The translations under genes were made by a program, and so were the position numbers. This document shows positions 52,537 through 62,126 of a stretch of DNA of 64,000 bases, piece after piece. The notes beneath the pieces are model-generated. The model was given only the letters and a program-made list of their open reading frames with translations. It ran no database searches and had not been told where the DNA came from. Position 1 is the first letter of the stretch. Each line of letters opens with the position of its first letter. Origin of the DNA: an uncultured Clostridia bacterium. GTDB lineage: Bacteria; Bacillota; Clostridia; Oscillospirales; Ruminococcaceae. The stretch lies in NCBI GenBank assembly GCA_944382845.1, contig CALWNN010000038.1, positions 53,350 through 117,349 of the forward strand, written 5' to 3'.

Positions 52537-53676
52537 TTACTTAACATTTTCAATCAGAGGCTCAAGCACTCTGTAAACTCTTTGGGGAGTGTCCTCTATG
52601 TAAAGTCCCGCGCTGTTTTTTGAAAACTCGCAGAGCTTATCTTTGTCAGAAAGAAGCTTTGAGACTTCCTTTACAAGTCTGTCATCTGAAAGATCCTTTT
52701 CTTCAATAACGATACCTGCTCCCGCATTTTCAAGAACCATTCCGTTATAATACTGATGATTCTCAGCGACATTCGGCGATGGAATAAGTATCGCCCCCCT
52801 GCCTACAGCCTCGATTTCCGTTACAGTAGACGCTCCGCATCTTGATATAACAAGGTCGCAGGCGGACATTGCAAGGGGCATATCTATATATTCCTTTACT
52901 ATCCTGTATGGATTATTCCTTATTTTAACTCCCTTTGCTTCAAGCACATCGACAAAATCTGCGTAGCCCTTGTATGTTCCGTAAGAATGTATATGGAACA
53001 CCTTTATATCATTTTCCTGATACCATTCAAGAAGCCGTGATATGTTGTTGTTCAAAACCCTTGCCCCAAGACTTCCGCCCGTTGAAAGAACGACCGTCAT
53101 TCCGTCGGGTATACCAAGCTTTTTTCTTGCCTCTTCCCTGGATATCTTTGAAAAAGCCTTTCTCACAGGAAGCCCCGTAACAGTGCTTTTGCTTATTGCC
53201 TCAGCCTCAAGATTCTTTGTGTCGCTGACGGTAAGCATTACCTTGTCAACGTATTTTGAAAGAAGCTTTGTTGTGACTCCGGCAAAAGCGTTCGCCTCAT
53301 GAATAGCAGTTTTTATTCCCATAATTGCGGCTTTTCTTACAACAGGACCGCTTGCATATCCCCCTGTTCCGATAACAAGGTCGGGAGAAAAGTCCTTTAT
53401 GATCTGTTGCGCTCTTTTCCCGGACGTGGCAAGATACCACAAAGCCTCAAAATTGCGCTTTATATTTTTAGGAGTGATCTTTCTCTGAAAACCTCTTACC
53501 TTTATGGGTTCAAACCTATATCCCGCTTCAGGGATTAGCTTTGCCTCTATGCCGAACGGAGTTCCCGCAAAACAAAATTCGGCGTCCGGACGGTTTTCCT
53601 TTATTATCTCGGCAATAGCAAGGGCAGGATTTATATGTCCCGCCGTACCTCCGCAGGCAAAAAGCACTTTAAGCAT
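52537..53676 (-). CDS. murG: UDP-GlcNAc:lipid I GlcNAc transferase
   Basis: Makes lipid II from lipid I on the inner face of the membrane. The 379-residue GT-B protein shows the N-terminal GGTAGHINPALAIAEII, LVIGTGGYASGPVV, LSTGGSLGARVLNN, and the donor-site SRCGASTVTEIEAVGRGAI. The start is ATG 53676 (AAAGGA 9 nt upstream). It follows ftsW by 31 nt. Confidence 0.97.
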   Translation of the reverse strand: MLKVLFACGGTAGHINPALAIAEIIKENRPDAEFCFAGTPFGIEAKLIPEAGYRFEPIKVRGFQRKITPKNIKRNFEALWYLATSGKRAQQIIKDFSPDLVIGTGGYASGPVVRKAAIMGIKTAIHEANAFAGVTTKLLSKYVDKVMLTVSDTKNLEAEAISKSTVTGLPVRKAFSKISREEARKKLGIPDGMTVVLSTGGSLGARVLNNNISRLLEWYQENDIKVFHIHSYGTYKGYADFVDVLEAKGVKIRNNPYRIVKEYIDMPLAMSACDLVISRCGASTVTEIEAVGRGAILIPSPNVAENHQYYNGMVLENAGAGIVIEEKDLSDDRLVKEVSKLLSDKDKLCEFSKNSAGLYIEDTPQRVYRVLEPLIENVK

Positions 53677-53707
53677 ACTACACATTCCTTTCGTTCATTT
53701 CAGGACT

Positions 53708-55084
53708 TTATCCCCGGGTCTTTTTCGATACCGACAGAAGCAGTCCCATTTCACAAAGCTGTATCGCAAGGGCTGTTCCTCCGTAACTGAAAAACGGAAG
53801 TGAAATTCCTGTACTTGGTATGGTGTTTGTTGCAACAGCAATGTTGAGAAGCGCCTGAATACCTATCTGTGTAGTTATTCCGGCGGCCAAAAGCATTCCG
53901 AAACGGTCAGTGGCTTTTGAAGCAATATAAAAGCCTCTGTAAATAAAGAACACAAAAAGAGCTATGACAAAAAGTCCGCCGATAAATCCCATTTCCTCGC
54001 ATACGATAGCAAAGACATAGTCGTTATGCGCCTCTGAAAGCCAGAGGAACTTCTGTCTTGATTCGCCTATACCGAGTCCGAAAACTCCTCCCGAGCCGAT
54101 AGCGATAAGGCTGTTATATATCTGATTTGTCGAGTCCGAGATATCCGACAGAGGGTCTTTCCATGCGGCAATTCTCTTTGTAATATAGCCAAAGCCTGCG
54201 TCCTCTCCCGTAGACGTGATCATTTTGTACCCTAAAAACACGATTCCCAGAACAGCCACCGCCGAACAAAAGATAACAAAATGCTTTTTTGGTATCCCTC
54301 CGATAAAAAGCAGACATACGGTGATCACTCCCATAATGACGATGAGCGACATATGGCGCTGTAAAACCGCCGCACCGGCGCACACTCCCAGCACAAGCGT
54401 ACACGGCAGGATTGAAAATCTGAAGTCATTGAATTTAGGATAATTTGCCGACAAAATGTAAGCCAACACAATTATAAGCGTTATTTTCATGATTTCAGAC
54501 GGCTGAAGACGCTGTCCGAAAATCCCGATCCACCTTCTCGCTCCGGCAACCTCAAACCCGACAAACGCCGTGATAAGATTTATTATAAGTACCACTGCAA
54601 ATGAAGCGTACGCAAAAACAGTGTTCTGCAAGAAGTGATAATCAAGCTTTGAAATGACTATCATAGCGATAAGTCCGATAATTCCGGCGGTGAGCTGTAT
54701 TTTAAGATAATGATAGCCGTCCGAGTAGTCGTTTATCCCCCAGAAATAGCTTGCGGAAAACATCGAGGCAATACCCACCGCAAGAAGAATTATTATTATA
54801 AAGAACATCGGCATATCTACTTCGCCGTCAAGTCCCCAGATGTAGAATTTTCTTCTTGCCTGAGCGTATTTGAGTTCTTTTTTTCTCCGTGTGAATTTTA
54901 TTCTGTTTTGGGAGGATGATGTTGTACTTCGCCTTTGAGCGCCCTGAGAAACCTTCCTTGGATAAGCGGGACCGTCCACATACCTTGTAGGAGTTTTTCT
55001 CACGGAGGTTCTGGGATTATTTCTGTTTACAGGCGGTCTGTTTGCCCGTGAAGCGCTTCGGTTTTGGGAATAATCTCCCGGCAT
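53708..55084 (-). CDS. ftsW: SEDS-family peptidoglycan polymerase (FtsW/SpoVE)
   Basis: Membrane glycosyltransferase that polymerises lipid II with a partner PBP. The 458-residue protein has a basic, disordered N-terminal tail of about 90 residues and then ten membrane helices. SEDS motifs include GARRWIGIFGQRLQPSEIMK, LSEAHNDYVFAIVCEEMGFIGG and SLPFFSYGGTALAIQ. Whether it is FtsW or the sporulation form SpoVE cannot be told. GGAGGAAG precedes the ATG. Its partner is probably the PASTA-PBP at 59-61 kb. Confidence 0.95.
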   Translation of the reverse strand: MPGDYSQNRSASRANRPPVNRNNPRTSVRKTPTRYVDGPAYPRKVSQGAQRRSTTSSSQNRIKFTRRKKELKYAQARRKFYIWGLDGEVDMPMFFIIIILLAVGIASMFSASYFWGINDYSDGYHYLKIQLTAGIIGLIAMIVISKLDYHFLQNTVFAYASFAVVLIINLITAFVGFEVAGARRWIGIFGQRLQPSEIMKITLIIVLAYILSANYPKFNDFRFSILPCTLVLGVCAGAAVLQRHMSLIVIMGVITVCLLFIGGIPKKHFVIFCSAVAVLGIVFLGYKMITSTGEDAGFGYITKRIAAWKDPLSDISDSTNQIYNSLIAIGSGGVFGLGIGESRQKFLWLSEAHNDYVFAIVCEEMGFIGGLFVIALFVFFIYRGFYIASKATDRFGMLLAAGITTQIGIQALLNIAVATNTIPSTGISLPFFSYGGTALAIQLCEMGLLLSVSKKTRG

Positions 55085-55098
55085 GATACTTCCTCCTT

Positions 55099-56088
55099 TT
55101 AATAATTTCTCATTTTAAATATCACCGACGCCGTTGCAATTGCAGAAAAGAGCATTGACGCCAAAAGATAAAACAATAGTATTTTTCCTTTATTCATTCC
55201 GCAGAGCTTTAAATGCTCGTCTGCCGGAAGCTTTAAAAAAATATGTCTTGATGTAAGCTTGAAAATCAACTTGTCAACAGGATACGCCATAAGCATAAGG
55301 GTGGGAAATGCAAAAACGCAAATCAGACTTCCTTTTTCATATGAAAGCATACAGCTTGAAATTAGTATTCCGCTTATAAGGTATTTTCCCGCAGTTCCCG
55401 TTTTTAAAAGGGGAGGGTCGCTTACCCAGAAAAACATTCCCGATACCGCTCCTGCGGATACAAGAGAAAATGCAAGCCCCGTAAAATTTCCCGTCAAGGC
55501 AAACGACAAAGACAAAAGCAAAAGTCCTCCGCCGCATACGGCACAGTCTGCTCCTTCAAGTCGAGCAGACAGTCTTATCCCCTCGCAGAAAAGCACAGTA
55601 AGTATTGTCACAACGGGGCAGAAAAAAGCACCTGTTCTCACTGCGCCATATATAAACGGCATGGAAATAAGACTGTCGCCGCCAAAAACTAAATAGAGAA
55701 ATGAAAATACAAGTCCGCAAAAGCTTATGTACAAAGTTCTTGCAGGAAATCTGAGTCCTGCAAAAACTCCTCTTTCGGTTTTTAAATAGTCCTCAAGAGC
55801 GCCGCAGGAAAATAACATTGTGCAAAAGATTATACACGGCACAAAAAGTGCGGGACTCTCATTTCCGATATGCAGTAACGAAGCTGAAACAAGCCCTCCG
55901 ATTACAAATCCCGCAAGAGCCGATATCCCGGCTCCCGGATATCTTAAATTATTATCGAGTTTTTTCCTGTCGGGAAGAAACCTTGAACTTGCGCCGGTAT
56001 AACGCTTTCTCAATAGCACAAATACAAAGTATCCGCATAAAATCGATGTAATAAGGGAAATTAAAAACCCTGCGACTGCGGCTGTCAT
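55099..56088 (-). CDS. MraY-like membrane protein lacking catalytic motifs
   Basis: A 329-residue polytopic protein in the position of mraY (after murF, before ftsW). It aligns along its length with MraY but the catalytic signatures are altered. The DD of GFLDDYIK becomes ED (CGALEDYLK), NLTDGLDGL becomes SARLEGADC, MGDTGS becomes LKTGTAG, and the PLHHHYE box becomes PADEHLKL. These residues bind Mg2+ and UDP-MurNAc-pentapeptide in MraY, so this protein is probably not an active lipid I synthase. Its start overlaps the murF stop by 4 nt (ATGA), a sign of coupled expression. A true mraY, and murD, are not in the window. Confidence 0.75.
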   Translation of the reverse strand: MTAAVAGFLISLITSILCGYFVFVLLRKRYTGASSRFLPDRKKLDNNLRYPGAGISALAGFVIGGLVSASLLHIGNESPALFVPCIIFCTMLFSCGALEDYLKTERGVFAGLRFPARTLYISFCGLVFSFLYLVFGGDSLISMPFIYGAVRTGAFFCPVVTILTVLFCEGIRLSARLEGADCAVCGGGLLLLSLSFALTGNFTGLAFSLVSAGAVSGMFFWVSDPPLLKTGTAGKYLISGILISSCMLSYEKGSLICVFAFPTLMLMAYPVDKLIFKLTSRHIFLKLPADEHLKLCGMNKGKILLFYLLASMLFSAIATASVIFKMRNY

Positions 56089-57443
56089 TTGTCAAGCTCC
56101 GCAAGTATTTCAAGAGGAGTATATTCACGTCTGCACTTTAATAGTACAACGTCCTCCGGTCTTACTGTTTCTTCAAGAGCCTTTGCAAGTTCTTTACTGC
56201 TGTCAAAAAGCCGTGCTTTATTTTCGTCATGTCCTTTTTTGACAGCTCCCTGAATATACCCTTCAGCATGGCTGTCGATACAGTAAAGAATATCTATTCC
56301 CGATTTTTCAAGGGATTCTCCCACCGACCTGTGAAGCGCTGACGACTTTTTCCCAAGAGCAGGCATATCCGCAAGGACCGCTATCCTTCTTCCGCCCTCT
56401 CCCACCTCGCAGTTTTTAATAATATCGACTGCGGCTTTTACAGCTTCGGGAGAAAAGTTGCTGAGATCGGTAAGCACTCTGCACGACTTTGTTTTTACAA
56501 ACTGCTGTCTGTATCCGTCGGGAACATACATTTCAATTCCCTTTACTGCGTTTTCGGAAGAAACGCCCATTGTGACGGCTGCCGCAAAAGCTCCGAGAGC
56601 GTTTGAAACATTGTGTTTGCCCATGCAGTTGAGTGTTACATGGAATTTCTCTCCGTTATAATTTATATTAAATGAGACTTTTTCGTTTTCAGTTTTTATT
56701 GAATCGGCAAAAACATCTGCTTTTCTGTCCTTTACCGAATAAAATACAACTCTTCTTTCACCTCTCGGAGTAACTCCCGAAAGAAGTTTGTCGTCAAAAT
56801 TGAGAACAAGCGGAGAAGAATAATCCGCCCCGTCAAGAATCTCCATTTTAGCTTTGAGTATGTTTTCAAGAGAGCCGTAACTTTCAAAATGAGAATATCC
56901 GATATTGGTTATAACCGCAATATCCGGAGCGGCTGCCACCGAAAGAGCGGATACCCCGCTTTTGGGAGTTATCCCCATTTCCACAACAGCATTTTTAAAG
57001 CCGGCATCGAGTTTGAAAAGGGTAAGGGGCATACCCGTTTCATCATGGCGGTTTTCTTCTGTAACAAGAGTTTTTCCCTCAAGACTCAGAATGTTTCCCA
57101 GCATATTTGTAACAGTCGTCTTTCCAACGCTTCCCGTTACCGCCGCAAGCCTTACGGGAAAGCTTCTTCTGTAGCTTTCTGCAAGAAGCAGCATCGAGAG
57201 CCGTATGTCGTCAACGATTATACATTTTGCTCCCGGAATCGGTCTTTCGCATATAACCGCATACGCACCTTTTTCCATTGCTTCAAGGGCAAAGTCGTTT
57301 CCGTCGTACCTTTCCCCTTTCAGAGCAATAAATACAGATCCCGGTCTGATGGTCCTTGTGTCGGCGGAAATCTCAGTTATCTCTATATCCGCAGGATATC
57401 CGAAGCTTCCTCTGCACGCCCTTACAATTTCGTTTAATGTCAT
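56085..57443 (-). CDS. murF: UDP-MurNAc-tripeptide--D-Ala-D-Ala ligase
   Basis: Adds D-Ala-D-Ala to the UDP-MurNAc tripeptide. The 452-residue Mur ligase has an N-terminal uridine domain (ADTRTIRPGSVFIALKGERYDGNDFA), the ATP loop TGSVGKTTVTNML, NRHDETGMPLTL, and the central NIGYSHFESYGSLENILKAK. The C-terminal substrate domain is present. It follows murE by 9 nt. Confidence 0.96.
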   Translation of the reverse strand: MTLNEIVRACRGSFGYPADIEITEISADTRTIRPGSVFIALKGERYDGNDFALEAMEKGAYAVICERPIPGAKCIIVDDIRLSMLLLAESYRRSFPVRLAAVTGSVGKTTVTNMLGNILSLEGKTLVTEENRHDETGMPLTLFKLDAGFKNAVVEMGITPKSGVSALSVAAAPDIAVITNIGYSHFESYGSLENILKAKMEILDGADYSSPLVLNFDDKLLSGVTPRGERRVVFYSVKDRKADVFADSIKTENEKVSFNINYNGEKFHVTLNCMGKHNVSNALGAFAAAVTMGVSSENAVKGIEMYVPDGYRQQFVKTKSCRVLTDLSNFSPEAVKAAVDIIKNCEVGEGGRRIAVLADMPALGKKSSALHRSVGESLEKSGIDILYCIDSHAEGYIQGAVKKGHDENKARLFDSSKELAKALEETVRPEDVVLLKCRREYTPLEILAELDK

Positions 57444-57452
57444 ATCATACCC

Positions 57453-58916
57453 TTATTTCTTTTGGATTGAGTCTGCAAGCCTGTCAAGGATCTCGCTTAC
57501 GACTTCTTTTTCGTCAAAATGTATCTTTACCCCGTTTTTCAGTATCTGATAATCCTCGTGTCCTTTTCCCACAACCGCGATGATATCATCCTTCCGGGCG
57601 TTTTTTATTGCCCACTCGATAGCTTCTCTTCTGTCTGTAATTGTAACGTAAGGAGTTTTCTTTCCTTTCATCCCCACAAGTATATCTTTTATGATGTCCT
57701 CAGGCTCTTCATCTCTCGGATTATCTGAGGTGACAATACAAAAGTCTGCATTGTCCGCCGCAGCCATCGCCATAAGCGGACGTTTTTTTGCGTCACGGTT
57801 TCCGCCGCAGCCAAAAAGGCATATAACTCTTCCTCTGCACACTGCCCTTACAGCCTTGAGTATTTTTTCAACAGCGTCAGGAGTATGGGCATAGTCACGG
57901 ATAACGGTAAAATCAGTACCATAGGAAATAACCTCCGCTCTTCCGCAGACTCCCTTTGAATGTGAAAGAGAATCCGTCACCTTTTCAATGTCAAAACCAA
58001 GTGAACATAACGTCGCAATAACAGCAGTCGAATTTGAAACGTTAAATTCCCCCGGCATAGGAAAATGCACCTTGTGCCTTTGCCCATGACTGTTGATATA
58101 ATAGTCGCAGCCCGATTCCGAAAGAGCAATGTCGTCTGCGTAAAAGTCGGCTTTGTCCCTGTCTGAAAACGTAATTATTTTGCATTTAACCTCTCCGACA
58201 AGTCTTTTTCCGTACTCGTCGTCAATATTGATAACTCCGGTCTTGCTTATTTCAAACAGCTTTTTCTTTGCCTGATAGTAGTTTTCCATTGTTTTGTGAA
58301 CGTCAAGATGATCCTGAGTAAGATTTGTGAATATTCCCACCTCGTAAACGCAGCCTGCCACACGCTTCTGATCAAGGCCCTGAGAGGACACCTCCATAAC
58401 TGCGTATTCGCAGCCCTTGTCAACCATCTCTTTGAAAATTTCAAAAAGTTCAAAGGCTTCGGGAGTGGTGGAAGTTGAAATCTCACCCTTCCATTTTTCA
58501 TCTGCTATCTCTATTCCGCACGTTCCGATAAGCCCTGCCTTTATTCCGTTTTCATCAAAAAATTTCTTAATGGTGGTAGCAATGGTTGTCTTGCCGTTTG
58601 TTCCTGTTACCCCAATAAGTTTCAGAGCTTTTTCGGGATTGCAAAACCAGTTCGAGCATATTTTTGCAAGAGCTTCTCTTGTGTCGTCAACAAGAATTTG
58701 TCTGTCAAGTCCCATGTCACGGCTTACAACGACCGCCCCCGCTCCCTTTTCAAGCATTTGTGCCGCAGCGGTATGTCCGTCGAAGTTTTCCCCTTTGATG
58801 CACACAAAAATTCCGTTTTTTTCAATAGCCTTTCTGCTGTCCGAGGATATTTCAGTAACTTCAAAGTCCGCAATGTCAGTTTGCGTCACGTTTTCAAGGA
58901 GAGTATGCAGTTTCAT
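57453..58916 (-). CDS. murE: UDP-MurNAc-tripeptide synthetase, meso-DAP type
   Basis: Adds the third amino acid to UDP-MurNAc-L-Ala-D-Glu. The 487-residue protein has GTNGKTTIATTIKKF, EVSSQGLDQKRVAG, and the C-terminal DNPRDEEP motif that marks meso-diaminopimelate specificity. The organism should therefore have meso-DAP peptidoglycan. It lies between the PASTA-PBP (45 nt upstream) and murF. Confidence 0.97.
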   Translation of the reverse strand: MKLHTLLENVTQTDIADFEVTEISSDSRKAIEKNGIFVCIKGENFDGHTAAAQMLEKGAGAVVVSRDMGLDRQILVDDTREALAKICSNWFCNPEKALKLIGVTGTNGKTTIATTIKKFFDENGIKAGLIGTCGIEIADEKWKGEISTSTTPEAFELFEIFKEMVDKGCEYAVMEVSSQGLDQKRVAGCVYEVGIFTNLTQDHLDVHKTMENYYQAKKKLFEISKTGVINIDDEYGKRLVGEVKCKIITFSDRDKADFYADDIALSESGCDYYINSHGQRHKVHFPMPGEFNVSNSTAVIATLCSLGFDIEKVTDSLSHSKGVCGRAEVISYGTDFTVIRDYAHTPDAVEKILKAVRAVCRGRVICLFGCGGNRDAKKRPLMAMAAADNADFCIVTSDNPRDEEPEDIIKDILVGMKGKKTPYVTITDRREAIEWAIKNARKDDIIAVVGKGHEDYQILKNGVKIHFDEKEVVSEILDRLADSIQKK

Positions 58917-58961
58917 TTTCAGATCATCCCTTCCGTTTTATGGGTAATTTAGATTTGAAAT

Positions 58962-61283
58962 TTATTGAGAAGTCGCCTCTTTCAGAACAAATCCGACTTC
59001 AATAACAGTTCCTATAGGTACCTGATTTCCCTCGGCGTAGTTCTGAGTTGAAGCAATGGCTCCGCTTTCATACATAGCGCTTCCCGATGGGCTGATATTA
59101 AGATTCAAATCTGCAAGGGCGTTTTCGGCTTCTTCCAGAGTAAGTCCCGAAAGGTTCGGAACTTCGGTAAACTGTTCTTCATAGTCGCTTTCGGTGTAAA
59201 GCACCACTGTACAGCCTCTCGGAACAGATCCGCTTTCCGGAACCTGTTTTACAACGGTTTCTCCCTCGCCTATGATATTTGCCTCAAGTCCCATTTCCTC
59301 AAGGGTTTCAACGGCAGTATCAACAACCTGCATTTCAACCGTCGGGATGCTCACCTCAATCTGTTCAAGCTGTTCCTCTGTATATTCAGGGAAATAACCC
59401 ATATAAGGAAGCACTTCTTCAAGTACCTCGGTAACAACCGGAGCGGCTACCTGGCTTCCGTAGTATTTATCTCCCGTTGGGTCGTCTACCATAACAAGAA
59501 TGATGATTTCCGGGTCGTCCGCAGGAGCGAATGCACAGTATGACGCAACGTAGGTATGACCTGTAGAGTCAACGTCGATCTTCTGAGACGTTCCGGATTT
59601 TCCGCCTATTCTGTAGCCTTGAATATATGAGTTTGAACCCGTTTCGGTGTTTACGACATTTTCAAGTATATCTCTCATTGCGGCAGACGTATCCTCTGAG
59701 ATCACCTGTCTTTTTATCTCCGTGTCAAAATCTTTTATAAGGTTTCCCGTCTGAGAGTCAACTATCTTGTCAACCACCTGAGGAGTAACCAGATATCCTC
59801 CGTTTATGCAGGCAGCATATGCGGTTATCATCTGAATGGGAGTTACCTTGTTGGTCTGTCCGAAGGAACATGACGCAAGTTCTACAGGTCCCATATTGTC
59901 GTAGCTCATGTAAATGGAGCTTGCTTCTGAAGGAAGATCGATACCTGTCCTTTCGGTAAATCCGTAAGCCTTGAAATAATCGGTAAATCCCTTTGCGCCG
60001 AGAGCCTGACCTATCTGAACGAATGCCGGGTTGCAGGAATGTACCATAGCCTCCGCAAAGGTCTGAGCGCCGTGAGGATATGTTGCCCAACAGCTTATAC
60101 GTCTGTCAGCCACCTCGATATATTGGTCACAATAAAATGTTTCCGTAAGGTTTATAGCTCCCTCTTCAAGAGCGGAAGAACCTGTTATAACCTTGAAAAC
60201 AGAGCCCGGGAAGTAAAGCTCGCTTATAGCTTTGTTTTTCCACTGAACGCTCCATGCGTCAAGCTTAGCCTGGGCCTTCTCATCCTCATCGATTATGCCG
60301 GCTATTTCGGCAGCAGTTTTCTGATCGTAAATTTCCGAAGGATTATTAAGGTCATAACCGGGGGTTGTCGCCATTGCGTATACAGCTCCCGTATTGCAGT
60401 TCATGATTATTCCGCAGGCACGCTCATTGGGCATATTAAGCTCAACCGCATTCTGAAGAGCCTTTTCAAGATATCTCTGTATTGTCATATCGATATTTAA
60501 TACAAGAGAGTTTCCGGCCTGAGCGTCGTAACTCTGCTTATACTTATATGGGATTTCTTTTCCGTCACGATCTCTTGCATATATGCTTCTTCCGTCAACT
60601 CCGGAAAGATATTCGTCATAGTATGCCTCAAGACCGTATATTCCCTGTCCGTCAAAATTAAGATGACCTATAACAGCCGCCGCAAGTTCATTCTGCGAAT
60701 AAAATCTCTTTGACGAAGCCTGACAGTCAATGGCGTTTATATTATGCTCGTCAAGAAAAGCCCATATTTCGTCTGCAACCGTCTTTTCAACGTTTCTTTT
60801 TATTATCTCATATCTTGAGCTTTTAAGTGAAAGTTCCTTTATTGTTTCAGAATCAACGTCAAGAAGCTGAGAAAGCTCAAGGCATATTTCGTCAAGAGTA
60901 AGATATGTTCTTGTGCCGTCCTCGTTAAGCTTCCCCGCTTTATCCGGATCGTTCAGGTTTTCAAGATATTCGCTCATAGTAACCGGATCCACAAACACAG
61001 TGTAAACCGTTGCGCTTCTTGCAAGAACGTTTCCGTTTGAATCGTAAATAGTTCCTCTGGGCGCAGTTATCACCTTGCTCTGAAGCTGTTGAGCATTTGC
61101 TATTTCCTTATACTTATCCGATTCAACGATCGCATACTTTATCATAGTTATAATTATTGCCGCAACCATGAGCATCATTATTCCGAAAACAAATATCCTT
61201 AGCCTTGCAATCATTGAAAACGTAGGGATATCCCCTGCTTTTTCAGTCTTTCTCTTTTTGTCGGGTCTTTCGTTCATCGCCAT
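58962..61283 (-). CDS. Class B penicillin-binding protein with PASTA domains (FtsI/SpoVD)
   Basis: Septal transpeptidase, 773 residues: one N-terminal membrane helix (about 28-50), a dimerisation domain (about 60-240), a transpeptidase domain with the active-site SVFK (about Ser360), SCN (about 418) and KSGT (about 562), and two C-terminal PASTA domains (about 640-768) that can bind muropeptides. The number of PASTA domains fits both FtsI and SpoVD of clostridia. GGGAAAGTGAG precedes ATG 61283. It is the likely partner of the SEDS protein at 53.7 kb. Confidence 0.94.
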   Translation of the reverse strand: MAMNERPDKKRKTEKAGDIPTFSMIARLRIFVFGIMMLMVAAIIITMIKYAIVESDKYKEIANAQQLQSKVITAPRGTIYDSNGNVLARSATVYTVFVDPVTMSEYLENLNDPDKAGKLNEDGTRTYLTLDEICLELSQLLDVDSETIKELSLKSSRYEIIKRNVEKTVADEIWAFLDEHNINAIDCQASSKRFYSQNELAAAVIGHLNFDGQGIYGLEAYYDEYLSGVDGRSIYARDRDGKEIPYKYKQSYDAQAGNSLVLNIDMTIQRYLEKALQNAVELNMPNERACGIIMNCNTGAVYAMATTPGYDLNNPSEIYDQKTAAEIAGIIDEDEKAQAKLDAWSVQWKNKAISELYFPGSVFKVITGSSALEEGAINLTETFYCDQYIEVADRRISCWATYPHGAQTFAEAMVHSCNPAFVQIGQALGAKGFTDYFKAYGFTERTGIDLPSEASSIYMSYDNMGPVELASCSFGQTNKVTPIQMITAYAACINGGYLVTPQVVDKIVDSQTGNLIKDFDTEIKRQVISEDTSAAMRDILENVVNTETGSNSYIQGYRIGGKSGTSQKIDVDSTGHTYVASYCAFAPADDPEIIILVMVDDPTGDKYYGSQVAAPVVTEVLEEVLPYMGYFPEYTEEQLEQIEVSIPTVEMQVVDTAVETLEEMGLEANIIGEGETVVKQVPESGSVPRGCTVVLYTESDYEEQFTEVPNLSGLTLEEAENALADLNLNISPSGSAMYESGAIASTQNYAEGNQVPIGTVIEVGFVLKEATSQ

Positions 61284-61482
61284 AAAAAACTCACTTTCCC
61301 TGCTAAATGCATACCAATTAAAAAAATGTCCTTTGCTGATTTTTCTTTTATAAATAATTCTTTAACTTAAACTTCTTTTATCGACAAAATCCGATATCTA
61401 TCAATTAGAACAAGAAAGCTAAGTCCGGCTTGTAAAAACAAAACCGATCCTTAACTTTCCTTAACATTATTATCTTATTTTA

Positions 61483-61956
61483 TTATATTCCGATATATTC
61501 CAGTACTCCGTCAAACCATTTTTTGACCGACTCGATAAAACTTTCATCTTTTTCTTCGTCAACCTCGATCTTATTTTTATTTTCAATTTCAATATACTCG
61601 ATCTGTGATTTGTCAAGCTTGATAAGTCCCAGAACATTTTCGGCGTATTCTTCAACCTTTACAATGCTTGTTTTTGATTCAAGCTCAGATTCAAGGCTGA
61701 GATTATTTTCCTGAAGCTGTGCAAGCTCGCTTTTAAGTTCACTCTGTTCGTTTGTGATCCTTGAAAGCTCAACCTTTCCGTAGATCATCCCCATTGCAAG
61801 AGCAAACGCAAGTATCGTGCCTGTAAGAGGCTTTACGACTTTAAGTATCGCAAGCTTTTTGGGTTTCGGGTTTCTTTTGTGTCTGATCTTTGGAGCCTCC
61901 GGACGTCTTGGTTCGGTCTCATAGGCTCTTCTTGCCAGATTATCATATCCGGTCAT
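61483..61956 (-). CDS. ftsL: FtsL-like septum formation protein
   Basis: A 157-residue bitopic protein: a basic cytoplasmic part (1-50), one membrane helix (about 50-70) and a heptad coiled coil (about 75-110: SELKSELAQLQENNLSLESE) with a YAENVLGLIKLDKSQIEYI motif as in FtsL/DivIC. A charged tail follows. Its place between rsmH and the PBP gene is the standard ftsL position. Confidence 0.85.
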   Translation of the reverse strand: MTGYDNLARRAYETEPRRPEAPKIRHKRNPKPKKLAILKVVKPLTGTILAFALAMGMIYGKVELSRITNEQSELKSELAQLQENNLSLESELESKTSIVKVEEYAENVLGLIKLDKSQIEYIEIENKNKIEVDEEKDESFIESVKKWFDGVLEYIGI

Positions 61957-62126
61957 TTTATACCTCTGTTTCCAGCTGTGGTAAGCTTATTGCAAAACGT
62001 CCAAAAATCCGATGGGAAATCCCAATCGTTATCTCCTGTACTTTGCTTTTGTTCGTGCCTTTGCGCACGGTTCTTCCATAAGTTTTTTTGCGTAGATAAA
62101 AAGTAAACGCCAAGCAATCTGTTAAT

